Source: Dendrobium chrysotoxum (taxonomy: Eukaryota; Streptophyta; Magnoliopsida; Asparagales; Orchidaceae). From it: a stretch of 64,000 nucleotides of DNA. Shown piece after piece: positions 1 to 11,859 of the stretch (position 1 is the first letter of the stretch; each line of letters starts with the position of its first letter). The notes beneath the pieces are model-generated. The model searched no databases, was not told the DNA's origin, and saw only the letters and a program-made list of their open reading frames with translations. Where the stretch lies: contig CM034315.1 of the NCBI GenBank assembly GCA_019925795.1, positions 7,812,001 through 7,876,000 of the forward strand, written 5' to 3'. A program made the translations under genes and the position numbers.

Positions 1-496
1 TCGGCCGATAACGATAGTCAACTAAGGATGTTCAAGCAATGACAATCAGGGTGTTGGTTCAACAGTCAAGCTTTGGTGATCAAGCAACGATAGTTACTTT
101 TAGTGATTGTCAGCATCGATCACTATGAGTTTTTCATATCTCTGAGCTAGCTCCTCTTTCATCAGTTGCTCCATACCTACTTACGCTTCTATAGATTGAT
201 CATATAGTAATTTTATCAAAGAATAGAAAAACACTCTTCATACCACTCTTTAAACAATTAAGTATCTAATTAAAATTAAAATTGACTAATATCAGACTCA
301 TTGGATTTCTATCATCAAAACGCTCATTTTAATTATAAGCACACAAGATTTAAAAATTATTTGATCACTTAAATAATATCATGAAGTTTTCAATTATACT
401 TTAATGCTTAATTTAAGCTCATTTGAACTCGGAGCAAAATAAAAAAAAATTCTATGTATAATTGGAGTCATCTTATCAATGTTTTTTCTTATTATC
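1..496. other. AT-rich flank outside the LINE
   Basis: No coding sequence, RNA gene or clear repeat is visible. This is the DNA into which the LINE inserted; it ends at the left copy of the LINE target-site duplication. Confidence 0.5.
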
Positions 497-513
497 AGAC
501 TTCATAGGCATAT
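497..513. repeat. Target-site duplication of the LINE, left copy
   Basis: AGACTTCATAGGCATAT is found here and again at 40752-40768, just outside the LINE 5' end. A 17-bp perfect match is typical of target-primed reverse transcription. It shows that the pieces between the two copies belong to one LINE despite 33 kb of later insertions. Confidence 0.9.
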
Positions 514-1480
514 ATATATTTTTTAAGGAAAACCCGCAGAGGGGCCTACGTGTTAATTGAAAAAGAAGTTATAAGGTCCTTAAGGGGAACCTTCAACTCG
601 CTAATGCTTGAAGGAGCTACAACATAAAATAAAAGAAAACCTAAGAGCCGATCGTTACCAATTCTACTGCTTACAAAAAATCCTAGTAACATTCTAGGTC
701 TGCCAGAGGACAGATCCCAAAAAGAAAGCAAGAGAATAAAACTTTCAGCCCCAACTTCCTACCAAAAAAGTCTAGCTTATTCCCTGAATTGATGCTCTCA
801 AAAACCTGCAAAAAGCCAGGATTGTACAACCAAAAAATATAAAACAGAATATATGCAAAATTGGCATAGAACCACATTGTGAACCAAAAGGATACAGGAT
901 TAATAACATTCCAGTCTTGATCAGCCATCCACAATCTCAAAAGGGGATTAATCATAAGAGAAACGTAACAGATAATGTTTAAACAGATAGACACAAGTAT
1001 AATAGACCTAATAAAAATAGTTAGAACATTTAAAAAGTTAGTAATAGAAGAACTCAAAGCAAAATTTGTAGTGTAAGAAGGAGTAAAGAAACTGGAATCC
1101 TTAGCAATCCCAGCAGATAAGTAAACAACAATCCAACCATCATCTAAAACACTGAATACAGTGTGCAGAACAGCCCCCACAGGATAGTTGAGAACATCAG
1201 CCTTGGAATAAACCCAATGGTCAGCATTAACATACATACAGTACACCGCAAATAGCCAACCACACAATGGAAGAACCCAAAACCTGGAATAGTAGCAAAA
1301 ACAAAACAGGATCTGCAACCAATCACACCAGGTCAAGACAAGGTAGATAACAACCAACCAAGCAATAGAACGAAACCAAGTCCTCATGAATAACCTCCAA
1401 AAATAACAAAGCCATGTAATAGAACTCAAAACTATAAGGGAGTAGCCCACACAAAACCCGCCCAACCACCAGGTAGAACA
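514..1480 (-). other. LINE 3' untranslated region and tail
   Basis: Sequence between the RNase H reading frame and the left TSD. On the minus strand it ends in a short A/TA-rich tail next to the TSD, as expected for a LINE 3' end. An open frame of 260 codons (683-1465, minus) is rich in Trp, Phe, Tyr, Leu and Cys, reflecting the T/G-rich strand. I recognise no domain in it and treat it as probably non-coding. Confidence 0.6.
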
Positions 1481-2386
1481 TTAAAACCTCATAGAAGCTA
1501 AATAAAAACCAGCACAATAAACAGGACATAACCTGAAATCCCATGCAGAAAATCCGTAGGAGCAGCAAAGACTCCACCCATAACCTGGGAAACAAGCCAG
1601 AACAACAGAACCCAAAAAATAAGAAAAAAAAGCATCAACCCAAGGTAGCCCAAGTTTGTCCAAATTAACCAGACCTCTCAAGAGAGAAGGAAGATTAGCA
1701 TTCGTAAATTCCTGCATATCCTTAAGATGGCACCCCAATTTGGCCAACCAATCAGCACATACATTTCCTTCCCGATACACATGAGCAATAGTATAATTAA
1801 GAGCAGACAGAGAATGTTTAATACTTCTAATAATGTAGAAATTTTGAGGATGACCCGCGATCTCATTCTGAATGATCTGAAATAACATCAAAGCATCCAC
1901 CTCAATAGCCACATGAGTAATCCCCACTCTATGGCAAATGTCAAGACCACAAGCCAAACCCAACAGTTCAGCAGTAATAACATTACACAGATTTAAAGGA
2001 CCAACATAAGCAACAATAACCCCACCAAATTGATTACGAATAATGCCACCAAGAACCGTCGAGGAGGGCCCAACTGAACCATCAGAATTGAGTTTAACAA
2101 AAGGATCCGGAGGTTTGAGCCACCTCACAAACTGCTCAAATTTAAAAATCGGCTCAATATTAGTGGAAATGCCAAACTTCAAGGCTAAGTCTAAACAATT
2201 CTTAAAATTCTTAACAGTAATAAGGTTAACGGAATGAAGTTGTAAAATTTTGTTTCTAACATTAGCAATAATATGATTGGCATCCATTTCAATATTATTA
2301 TGCTTGGTATCATTTCTAGCCCTCCAAAGAAACCACATGATAAGAACCGACAATAAGTTGTAGATGTGGCCTTTAGACTTATTCAC
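1481..2386 (-). pseudogene. LINE ORF2, C-terminal RNase H domain
   Basis: 301-codon open segment. The middle is a plant-type RNase H (RVT_3-like fold). Visible catalytic positions are Asp in LNSDGS, Glu in TAELLGL, Asp in IEVDALM and a final Asp in GNVCADWLAKLG. The domain would remove RNA from the cDNA-RNA hybrid during retrotransposition. The first ~95 residues link it to the zf-RVT-like region. The last ~70 residues are hydrophobic and look like read-through into the 3' UTR. The active site looks complete, but the parent ORF2 is broken upstream. Confidence 0.8.
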
Positions 2387-3361
2387 CTAATAATTTAAGA
2401 TAGACAGAATATCATTATAGATGTAGAAATACTCTTTCTTAGCCATATCAAAAAAATATCTCCAAACTTTCTGAGCAATGACCCCATTCATAAACACATG
2501 ATTAATGTTTTCAATCTTAAAATAACATTGACATTTAGAAGAAAAACTAAAACCTTTTTTTCAAAGTAAAGTATCAACAGGAAGAAAGCCTTTCATACAT
2601 CTCCAAGTAAGAATAGAATAAGATAATGGAATGATGTTATGCCAGATAGTCGAGAAAATATGGGGTTTGTCATAATTGATTCTAATAGTATCCCAAACCT
2701 TTATGAGGCTAAAATTGCCAAACAAAAAAATATTAAACAAAATTTTATCAATGCTCTGTAACTGTAAAGGGATGTTCAAAATACTCTGAACAAAACCTAA
2801 AGGGAGGACCTCCATCAGTTTATTAACATTCCAACTACCATTGTCAATAAAATTATGAACCTTAATATTCTCCAAAGTCTGCGTATTAAGAAGGTTATCA
2901 ATAGAACCATTTCCTAACCAATTATCTTGCTAGAAGAAGACATCACCTTTGCCCAACCCCCATTGAATAAAAAACTCAGCATCCCATTTGATTTTGCAAA
3001 GTCTTTTTCAAACCAAAGAGTCAGAGGTTTTATAGATACAAGCAGTGGGGTGAAGCTCTTTGCAATACTTCATATTCATAAACAGAGCCCACAAACTAGA
3101 TTTAGATCTAAAAGAAAACCATAATTTATGAGAAAAGTCTGAACAATATCAAAAATACTTTTACAACCTAAACCCCCTTCATTAAACACCCCATAAATAT
3201 TTTTCCAAGAGGCCCAGTGAATACAGGAACTATTATTTTTAGATCCCCAAAAGAACTTATTAATCATTCTCTCCAATCTAAGACAAATAGAGGTAGTAGG
3301 TTGTAAAGTATGAAAAATAAAGATGGAAATAGAATTTAAAACACTTTTAATAAGAACAAGC
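2387..3361 (-). pseudogene. LINE ORF2, RT thumb and zf-RVT-like region, frameshifted
   Basis: Two open fragments (2561-2875 and 3076-3435) carry the region between the RT palm and the RNase H. The upstream one has the plant-LINE RT tail with INKFFWGS and GGLGCKSI. The downstream one resembles the zf-RVT region, with a TWRCMKGFLP-like stretch where the zinc ligands are mostly lost. Frame changes between them, one near an A-rich run at about 3370, show loss of function. Confidence 0.7.
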
Positions 3362-3949
3362 CTACCTAAAAAAAAAAAGAAAATTAGAAGACCAATCAGA
3401 AATTTTCCTTTGAAAAGCAGTGAAGATATCTTCAAATAGTTGATGTCTTTTTCTACCTTTAAAAATAAGGGTGCTCAAGTACTTTATAGGCAATAAAGTG
3501 GAATTAAAACCACAACACCTTTTGATGGCATTCATTCTACTACGATTAACAGACTTAGCAACTATAAAATTGCTTTTCTCCTTATTAATAGCCAAACCAC
3601 TCATATTTTGGAAAAGAGAAAGAAAATTAACTAAAATCTTAATGTTATTAATAGAACCATTGGAAAAAATAATAAAATCATCAGCAAAATTAAGATGAGT
3701 AATAGAGATACCTCCAACAGTACGAAAAAGAAGTTTCAGATGCCTTATATATAATTCCTCCAAGCCCCTGGAAAGATAATCCACATCAATAATAAAAAGA
3801 GTGGGAGATAAAGGATCACCTTGCCTCAGACCTTGAGAGGATTTAAAGAAACCTTGATTCCTCCCGTTAATGATAACTAAAAAGTAACAATTCTCGATAC
3901 TATTCTTGATTAGCATAATAAAGTTATCACTAAAACCAAATAAAGTCAA
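3362..3949 (-). pseudogene. LINE ORF2, reverse transcriptase palm
   Basis: This segment contains the LINE RT core: QGLRQGDPLSPTLFII (motif B region) and the catalytic FADD in HLNFADDFIIFSNG. It is separated from the upstream part of RT by one in-frame stop near 3967, where a codon expected to be Trp reads TAG. It runs into a frameshift at the C-terminal end. Confidence 0.85.
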
Positions 3950-5500
3950 AACATTGTATAAAAATTTCTAATTCAAGTTATCATAAGCTTTAGTGATATC
4001 AAGTTTAAAAATAATATTACCCCCTTTGACTCTAGCATTGATATCATGAGTGATCTCTTGAGCAAGGAGAATATTGTCAAAAATGCTTCTACCTTTCACA
4101 AAACCAGTTTGATTATGAGAATTTATTTTAGGCAGAATATTAACTAATCTAGTAGAAATAATTTTAGAGTTAAGTTTATTAAAGAAAGTACACAGAATAA
4201 TCGGTCTAAAATCATTCCAATTATTGGCCACCTTTTTCTTAGGAATCAAAACAATGTTAATAGAAGAGAAAATTTTAGGATACGAGTTACCCTTGAAGAA
4301 ATTAATAACAGCCTCTAACACATCCAATTTTATTATATTCCAAGTTTTCAAAAAGAATTTAGTAGTGAAACCATCAGGCCCCGCAACAGAATCACCATTC
4401 ATATCATTGAGAGTGTTCCAGACTTCATTCTCAGATGGAGGTTGAATAAGCATATAATTTTCATTATCACTAATAATTTGGGGAACAACAAAAGGATTAT
4501 TTATAGGAATAGTGTTAACATTATTGTTAAAGATGTTTTTAAAGTGCTCAATCCCCGAAGTGAAGATTAAGTCTTCACTATCAATAACCCTCCCATCATT
4601 GGTAACAATTTTGAAAATATGATTCCTGATTCTTTTCTTATTAGCCATGGCATGGAAATAATTTGTGTTCCTATCTCCTTCCACAATGATTTTAGTGGTA
4701 GCTTTCTGCCTCCAGTAAATTTTCTCCTGATTTTGTAATTGAAAAAGATTGACTTTACCTTTATCAAGAGAAGTAAGATTGTTAGTAGTAGGGTTAGCCA
4801 AATACACCTTATCCAACTTAATCACCTCATTTTCAGCCTCCTTAATATTAGTAAAAATATTTTTGAAAATATTTTTATTCCACCATCTTAAGACCTGCTT
4901 CAACATGCTCATCTTAGCCCATAATTTAGCCATACCAATAATGTTATTATTAGGAAACATAGGGGCCGACCAGTTATTGTAAATCACATTCATAAAATCA
5001 TAATGAGATAACCATATATTTTGAAATTTAAAGGCAGAAGGAATATTAACTATATTAGCATTAATAGTTAAAAGTAAGGGAGCATGATCAGAGGAAGTTC
5101 TGCTCAAATGTTCTACATGGGTCATATGAAAATTAGCAATCCACTCATTATTGAATAAAATTCTATCAAGTCTTCGCCATAAAGTCCCTCTACTCCAAGT
5201 AAAATCACTTCTAAAAAAGTCAATATCATGTAAGTTGCAATTGTTAATCATGGAGTTGAAATCCTCCATGGCATTAATGTTAGGGGAATTTCCTCCCACT
5301 CTCTCATTAGCATTGGATATAATATTAAAATCTCCACCCACACACCACGAATCATTCGAATGTAAAGCAAAATCAGTAAGTTGCTCCCAAAGAGAAATTC
5401 GGCTCAGCCTAGAACACGCGTCATACACAAAAGAAGCATTACATTTAAAGTTAAAGAGAGATATTTGCACATGAACAACTTGAGTAAAATCATGAAAGAT
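3950..5500 (-). pseudogene. LINE ORF2, endonuclease (C-terminal part) and RT start
   Basis: About 500 codons. The first ~130 are the C-terminal half of an APE-type endonuclease: GGDFNII, FTWSRGTLWRRLDRIL and SSDHAPLLL, the last holding the catalytic Ser-Asp-His. Then comes the linker typical of plant LINEs and the RT N-terminus (AGPDGFTTKFF, VLIPKKKVANNWNDFRPI, TGFVKGRSIFDNILLAQE, KLDITKAYD). The missing N-terminal half of the endonuclease lies at 33487-33740, on the other side of the Tat element. Confidence 0.88.
5496..5500. repeat. Target-site duplication of the Tat element, left copy
   Basis: AAGAT immediately before the LTR terminal TG; the same five bases follow the other LTR at 33482-33486. 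Confidence 0.92.
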
Positions 5501-5727
5501 TGTGGACCTCCGAAAGGACTACAGACACCATCGCCCCGCGAGGGGAGACAGTATCTGGCCAATGGAAGGGCAGATTCGATCATGCATACGATTAACCATT
5601 GAGGATAGCGGCTCTCACCAGCACACCCCGATGGGTAATAATATATATGATCTGATCGTCACAACGGGTTTCCCCCACCCGATACATTAGCTCGAATGGG
5701 GTTTATTTGAGAGTGGGATGCGGTTTC

Positions 5728-5749
5728 CCACGGGCGCAAGCCCCCGTGG
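5728..5749 (-). other. Conserved U5 hairpin (loop GGCTTGCG in element sense)
   Basis: Perfect 7-bp inverted repeat CCACGGG/CCCGTGG around an 8-nt loop, about 0.23 kb from the LTR end next to the PBS. It repeats at 26818-26839 in the 5' LTR. The solo LTR at 39410-39431 has the same loop and flanks (TAATTAA before, GAAACC after) but a different, still complementary stem. This supports a selected RNA structure in the 5' leader. Confidence 0.6.
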
Positions 5750-7308
5750 TTAATTACATCTCAAGCCGGAGCCTGAGAATACTCTCGATTAAGGATTCTA
5801 CATTATTCTTTCGAAATTGGGATTGGCACATAGGGCAGAGACTAGGAAGTCCTACTCGAAGGGAAAGAGAGGTTCAACTAGGCTTAGTCAACATGCACGG
5901 CTCACATCAGCATCCGGAGGGACTAAGGTAGTGAGAAGAAACTGGAGAAAAATAAATAAATCATGCACTCGAAACATGCAGGAGGGAAGGATGGAGGTGG
6001 CGTCATCCGTGTGACGCAGATATGTAGGGTTTAGGGTCTCTGGAAGACAGAAGACCTACCTACTGATGAGGCGTACTACGGAACAATAGTAGCCTTGAAT
6101 CCTGAATCTATGGTGGGTTTAGTGTTCTACGCAACACTAACACCCGTGTCCTAACTAATGCAATGTAAAACCTGGACTTACCCCGGCCTGGAAGGGGGAG
6201 CCAGCTAACCACCTAATCGCTTTAAAACCATGCTGTCCAGTCATTTATGAAGGATGGGTAGGTGGGTTATAGTTCTCGGAGATAGGGCCGACATCTAGAG
6301 GATTTCCTAATTGGCCCTGGACTTATGTAGGGTGTATGCTCCTAAGACTAATGCAATTAAAATTTTGATTTAGTTAGTTTCTAATGCAATGCATGCTAGT
6401 TAGAGTATCCGAATCAGGTATGCATAGAACTTTAAAAAGGCTTATAAAAATAATTTTTAGAATTAGACTGGGCTTCCCCAGGTCCGGCACCTCATCCTCA
6501 TAGGTCAGATTATCCGGACTCTACCCACGGGCGGGGAAGTGTCTTATAGAAGGAAAGAGAGAAATGCAACGATATGCATGCTACCCCGGACGATTCCGGC
6601 AATTCCCTAGGTCGTTAAGTTTCTAAATTATTTAAATCTTAAAATTTGAATGTTAGTTGGGAGTAGAAAAAGTTTTAGTCCTTAAAGAGCCTAACGAAAT
6701 CCAGGCTAAAACAAAAGCGACATGCAAAACGCCAAGAAACTAAGAAAAGCAAACAATCCTAGAGGCACACAATCATAAAACACATCAAAATTATCCAAAC
6801 AAATTAATAAATGTCCATAGGCCAACTGCCCTTAATTACAACCCAGGGTCTGCAGAAAATTAAAGTGGCCGGGCACCACTGCCAACAACCCGGATTTCTA
6901 ATCCTAAGACTGACGCAAGTTATTTTGAGTGGGATACTCTCGGTCTTCATCTTCTTGATCTTCTCTTTCTTAGACTCCTTGGATCTGAGCTTCCTCGGAC
7001 TCCTTGGACCTCAGCTTCCTTGGACTCCTCGGGTAGTAGAATAATCCAAATTTGGATTCTCAAACAGAAAAGGACTATCCTCATATTGGGTGTCCTTTTC
7101 TCTTTGGGCATCCAACCTTTGGATTCTTGTATCCCCACTCAAAATAAACTTTCACAACTCAATACCAAGTTACAAACCATTTACATTAAATGAAAGCAGT
7201 AAATCTAGACTCTCCTGCAAGGTTATCCTAAAAAAAATCAACCCAAGCAATTTTATATTATCCCAAGCAATTTATATAGAAATGAAAATACTCATCACAG
7301 CCACACTT

Positions 7309-7496
7309 GGCCATGCTCTTAAATGTTTGAGGGCTAAGCAAGCTCTGGAGCACCTGTAGCAATTTATAATGATTTTCAATTAGCCCTCATTTATTTAGGG
7401 GGGCTGAGCAATTTCTGAAGCACCTGTATAAGACAGCATTAATTTTTAAATCATGATTATTGCCCCCCTTATATTTAGCGCTGCATGAGCATGGCC
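7309..7496 (-). other. Multibranch inverted-repeat fold in U5
   Basis: A closing stem GGCCATGCTC (7309-7318) with GAGCATGGCC (7487-7496) encloses two further stems: TGAGGGCTAA (7328-7337) with TTAGCCCTCA (7380-7389), and AGGGGGGC (7397-7404) with GCCCCCCT (7462-7469). Stems of 10, 10 and 8 bp without mismatch nest cleanly into a three-way junction. The same arrangement is at 28399-28586. Confidence 0.5.
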
Positions 7497-7969
7497 ACCT
7501 GCAGAAAACATCATTAGTATCAACCTCGATCCTAACCTATGGGTAGTCTATCGTGCAATCACATCAATTCCCAGAGTGCAGTAAAAGTAAACAAACACGC
7601 CAACATCATCTCAATCACAACATGCAGTGAAATCTCAAAAATCTCGGCACACAACAGAAAAGTAAACACCGGCCTAGCCTAGGTCTAGAAGTGGTGCCCT
7701 AACAAACCATCTAGATGTGTGTGAAAAGCTGTGTAGCTGAGGTAGATCCTAGGCTGGGTAGTTAGTTACAGTTGCCTGCTGTCCAAGTTGGTTGTAGGTC
7801 TGAAAAGGGGAGTTTTATTTAAAGTCCAAATATTAGTGAATTGAGATTTATCTTAGTTGATTTAATGTGTGGATCGATTTTAGTTCTTAGGGTAATAATA
7901 TTTGAAATTTAAATTGCATTAGTGAGTTTTAGGGGGTTCGGGGTCCACCTATACACTAAGTAAAAGGGG

Positions 7970-8440
7970 GTCCAAAATTGACTTTTTGATTAAAGGGTAT
8001 TTATGACCAGCTAATATTTTTATAAAATACTAGGCCTTAACCTGATCAGTTAGACAGTTAGCATGCCCAGTTTGGATTCTTCTATCCAAAGTTATGAATT
8101 TCTGAAGTTTTGGTCTCGTTTTGAACTAAGTTTGATCGGATTATTGACTTTTTGATTTGAGTTGACTTCTGGATACCTAATATTTTTAACAAATACTAGA
8201 CCTCAATGTGAGTTGAATGCCTTTTAGTTTGCTGGATTTGGAGTTTCCTACACAAAGTTATGAATTTTAGAAGTTTCGGGCCCTAGACTATAGGCTACGG
8301 TTGACCGAAGAGTTGACTTTTTGTTTTAGGTTGGTTTCTGGACACCTAATATTTTTAATAAATACTAGACCTTAATTAGAGTTAGGTGCCTTTTAGTTTG
8401 CCCATTTTTGAATTTTCTATAATTAGTTATGATTTTTAGA
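7970..8440 (-). repeat. Three degenerate tandem repeats of about 167 bp in the LTR
   Basis: The motif CTAATATTTTT...AAATACTAGRCCT begins at 8011, 8177 and 8346, each followed by a related stretch with AGTTATGAATTT and AGAAGTT. The spacing is about 166 and 169 bp. Confidence 0.7.
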
Positions 8441-9162
8441 AGTTGGGGCAATTAAAGGAATTATCGAAATTGCCTAATTAGGGGGATTTTGGGGGTTTTG
8501 GCCCAAATCAGCTCCAAACTGATTGGAATCACCCCCAAAGGTCAGAAATGACCTAAGAAGGTGTTCCCAAGTGTTTGGGGGAAATTTGGGATTTTTAATA
8601 ATTTTTGGTGATTTAATTAAGGCGAAAAGGTGATTTTTAATTAAGGTTGAATTAAAGTCCAGATTAAGGTTCAATTAAGGGGCCCTAATTATCTAAGGTT
8701 GGGGACTGAATTCTGGAGAGTTTGAGGTATTATGGGTATTTTTCTGATTTAACATGGATTTATTAGATTTTTCTGAAGTTTCTAAGGCTTAATTAACGAG
8801 TGAATTAGGGTTTGCTAATTAAGTATTCTAAGGAGTTCAGAAAATTCTTAGAAAATTCTGAGGGGTTTAGGATGTCACTGAGTTTAAGTGTTTCAAATTT
8901 TAAGTCATTCAGGGTTCTACCCTAATTCCTGGAATTTTTCTAAGTTTGCTAGACGATCCTTAATTGTTGTCCTTACGATGTCACTACGTTATATAGGAAT
9001 GAAATGAAGTAACTAACCCTTAGGCACAACATAGAGGGTAGATGCAGCAAGTATAAACACACCAGACTATGTCCTTAGATCTAGGAGAGCCTAGGCTAAG
9101 TGCTTGTGCGACCTACACATGCAAAGACTACGAAAACACTAAGTAAAGGCACCTAATGAAGT

Positions 9163-9199
9163 GATTAGTGAATGATTGAGACACAATCATTCACTAATC
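9163..9199 (-). other. Perfect 16-bp hairpin in the LTR
   Basis: GATTAGTGAATGATTG and its exact reverse complement are separated by 5 nt (AGACA on the plus strand). The 5' LTR copy is at about 30252-30288. It would fold in the element RNA or extrude as a cruciform. Confidence 0.6.
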
Positions 9200-9689
9200 C
9201 TTCTCCCACATGAATTCTGTTCACATACAGGTCCTAGGTTTAAAGTTTCATAAGGGGTAGACTTCCCAAAATTGGGGGATTTAAATAATATGTAATTTTA
9301 AAATTATCTTTAAAATACATAAATATTATAAATAGTAATAATGTAAGTTTAAAAATAAGATGATTGAAAATACTTCAATTCATAAGCATGGGAGGTCTAC
9401 CAGCCACCGAGGGGGGTTTTAAAATAATTTTTATTATTAAAATAATTATTTATATTAATTAAATAATATTTAAATAATTAAATAACATAGGAATACAGAA
9501 AACATCCAGAAATGACAGAATCACATACAGGGAATAATTTTAAATTAAAATTCATATTTTTCTGAAAAGTTTAAGGTATTGTGCGTCAAAATCCGATTTA
9601 AAATGGCAAAGTTATGAATTTTCGAAGTTAAATAGGTTTAAATGTAATTTTTAAAATAATTTAAAATAATTAATATTGGAAAATAATTA

Positions 9690-10224
9690 ATAATTTCAAA
9701 ATAAATCAGATATAACAATATCTGAATTTTAAAATAAATAATAATCAAAATATTATAATAATATATATAAATATTATCATGATACTAATATTAATATAAT
9801 AATATTATCATTAAAGATAGTAATAATATTATTAACTAAAAAAAAAATTAATATTTTAATAATATTAATAATAATCAAATGCTAACATTATAATAATATA
9901 ATCACTAACATAATAATAATATTATTAAAATAATAATATTATTATTAATTATAATATTATATTATAATAATATTAATAATAATAATAGTCAATATTATAA
10001 CAACATAATAATAATATTATTATTTATTACTATTTATAACATTAATATTATTACATGCTAATTATAATAATATAATAATATTATAATAATATAATATTAT
10101 TATTATCAAAGTAATAACATTATTACTCATTATAATATTGATATTATTATAATGCTAATAATAGTAATAATAGATTAAAAATAGGTTTTAAATAATAATG
10201 ATAATAATATAATCATAATAACAA

Positions 10225-10262
<38 letters not shown>

Positions 10263-10425
10263 TGATGACATAATTAAAATAACTTAAAGTAATAACAATA
10301 ACAATAATAATAATAATACTAATAATAATTAAGATAATTAAAATAATTAAAATAATGATAATAATAATAGTATAATAATAATAATAATTTAAAATAATCA
10401 AAGTAATTAAAATAATAATAATAAC

Positions 10426-10460
<35 letters not shown>

Positions 10461-10559
10461 GTTTTTAATAGTAATAATAATGATAATAATAACAATAATA
10501 ATAAAAATAATGATAATAAAAATAATTAAACTAATTAAAATAATAATAGTATAATAATG

Positions 10560-10597
<38 letters not shown>

Positions 10598-10622
10598 TAA
10601 AATAATTAAAATAATAATAATA

Positions 10623-10653
<31 letters not shown>

Positions 10654-10860
10654 TATCAATTAAAATAATTTAAAATAATAATAATAATAATAATATAATA
10701 ATAATAATAATAATATTATAATAACAGAAATAATAATAATATTATTAATATTAATAATATAAATAATATAATCTAATATTATTTAAAAAACAAAACTAAT
10801 TAAAATAATATTATTTTATTATTATTATTATTATTATATATTTTTTTAAATATTATAAAA
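9690..10860. repeat. AT-rich TAA/ATT trinucleotide block in the LTR
   Basis: About 1.2 kb made almost only of A and T with long TAA runs interspersed with TTAAAATAA-type units. The matching block in the 5' LTR is about 30775-31968. The two differ mainly in repeat number, as expected from replication slippage. Apparent poly-Ile/Tyr reading frames here are artefacts. Confidence 0.85.
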
Positions 10861-10939
10861 AAAGAAAAAGAAAAAAAAAGAAAATTAAAAAAAATAAAAA
10901 AAACGGCGGCGGCGGCTCTCGGGATGCCACGTGGCGGGC

Positions 10940-11224
10940 TCTGATTGGGCCCGCGGACGCGGGCCAATCATTGGCAGGCGGCGCAATCATTGCGCCGCCG
11001 CCAATGATTGCCGCAATCATGCGGCAATCAAAGCCGTGGTCCGCGGCTTGACTTGTCCACGTCAGCGCGTGGATCTGGCCGTTGGATCTCCGCGGTTTCG
11101 AACGGACGGCCCAGATCTCGCTGGACGGTGAACGAAACCGCGGGATTCGAACGTACGGTTGATCAGAACCGCGGAACGGCGGGATCTTAACCGTTGATCG
11201 AGGGATCAACGGTCCAGATCCCGC
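10940..11224 (-). other. GC-rich island of hairpins in the LTR
   Basis: A sharp GC-rich block next to the AT block. It contains a ~21-bp stem with one bulge and a TCA loop (10965-11010), an overlapping ~13-bp stem upstream (GATTGG...CCAATC), and a two-part stem at 11179-11224 (outer GCGGGATCT/AGATCCCGC, inner ACCGTTGATC/GATCAACGGT). Copies are in the 5' LTR (offset about +21109). If transcription starts at the TATA box, the island lies a few hundred nt inside the RNA leader. Confidence 0.55.
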
Positions 11225-11718
11225 CTAGCTGTACGCGAACGTAACCCGAAACCCTAATGGGTTTTTTGACCCGTTCTCGCGATCGGGTGAACAAAATCAA
11301 ATGAAAATTGAGACTTAGGATCTAGGCATGAACAGAAATCATGTGGTATAGTTAGTTTGGCTCGAAGCGCACTCAACAAGATGCTATTTGACCCTAAGTG
11401 TTCTATGCTAGGGTTTGAGTTTTCACCTTGGTTTGTGGATGGATTTGGATGTATAAGGGCTAGTTGCACTTGTAGATTGTCCACGCTCCTATTTGTAGAA
11501 GAAATCGCGGTCTCAAACGCTTTGAATCAACGGGAAATCGCCTGGGAAGGTTCAAAGCCTCGGTTCGCCGGAGATCTCGCCGCCGGCGGGTTTGACCGTC
11601 GGGGTTTGACTTGGGAAGGGTGGAGGAAGACCTAGGGAGCTCGTATGCCAATTCTCAGGGTTTGGGAACGTCTAGGTCTAGAGTAAGAGCAAGATCCTCT
11701 CCTAAGAGCCCTAATGTT

Positions 11719-11727
11719 CTATTTATA
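11719..11727 (-). promoter_or_regulatory. TATA-like box in the 3' LTR
   Basis: TATAAATAG in element sense, about 650 bp from the U3 start. Transcription would start near 11690. It is the best TATA match in the non-AT-satellite part of the LTR. The functional copy would be the one in the 5' LTR. Confidence 0.5.
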
Positions 11728-11859
11728 TCCTTAAGCCTTTGATTAACGGCCAAGATCAAATCCTTCATCAATTAGGAGGGAAAAGGGCTCAAATAGCCGT
11801 GGTCTTGAGTTTTGAATGGATTAGGAAAGGATTAGAGCTTTAAATAGGATCTAAATGGT

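Noticed and set aside
10213..10401. Ile/Tyr-rich frames in the LTR (also 31303-31600)
   Set aside because: Translation of TAA/ATT repeats.
10853..11209. 118-codon frame over the GC island (and copy at 31962-32318)
   Set aside because: Both strands are open because of GC-rich inverted repeats; no family match, and it lies inside an LTR.
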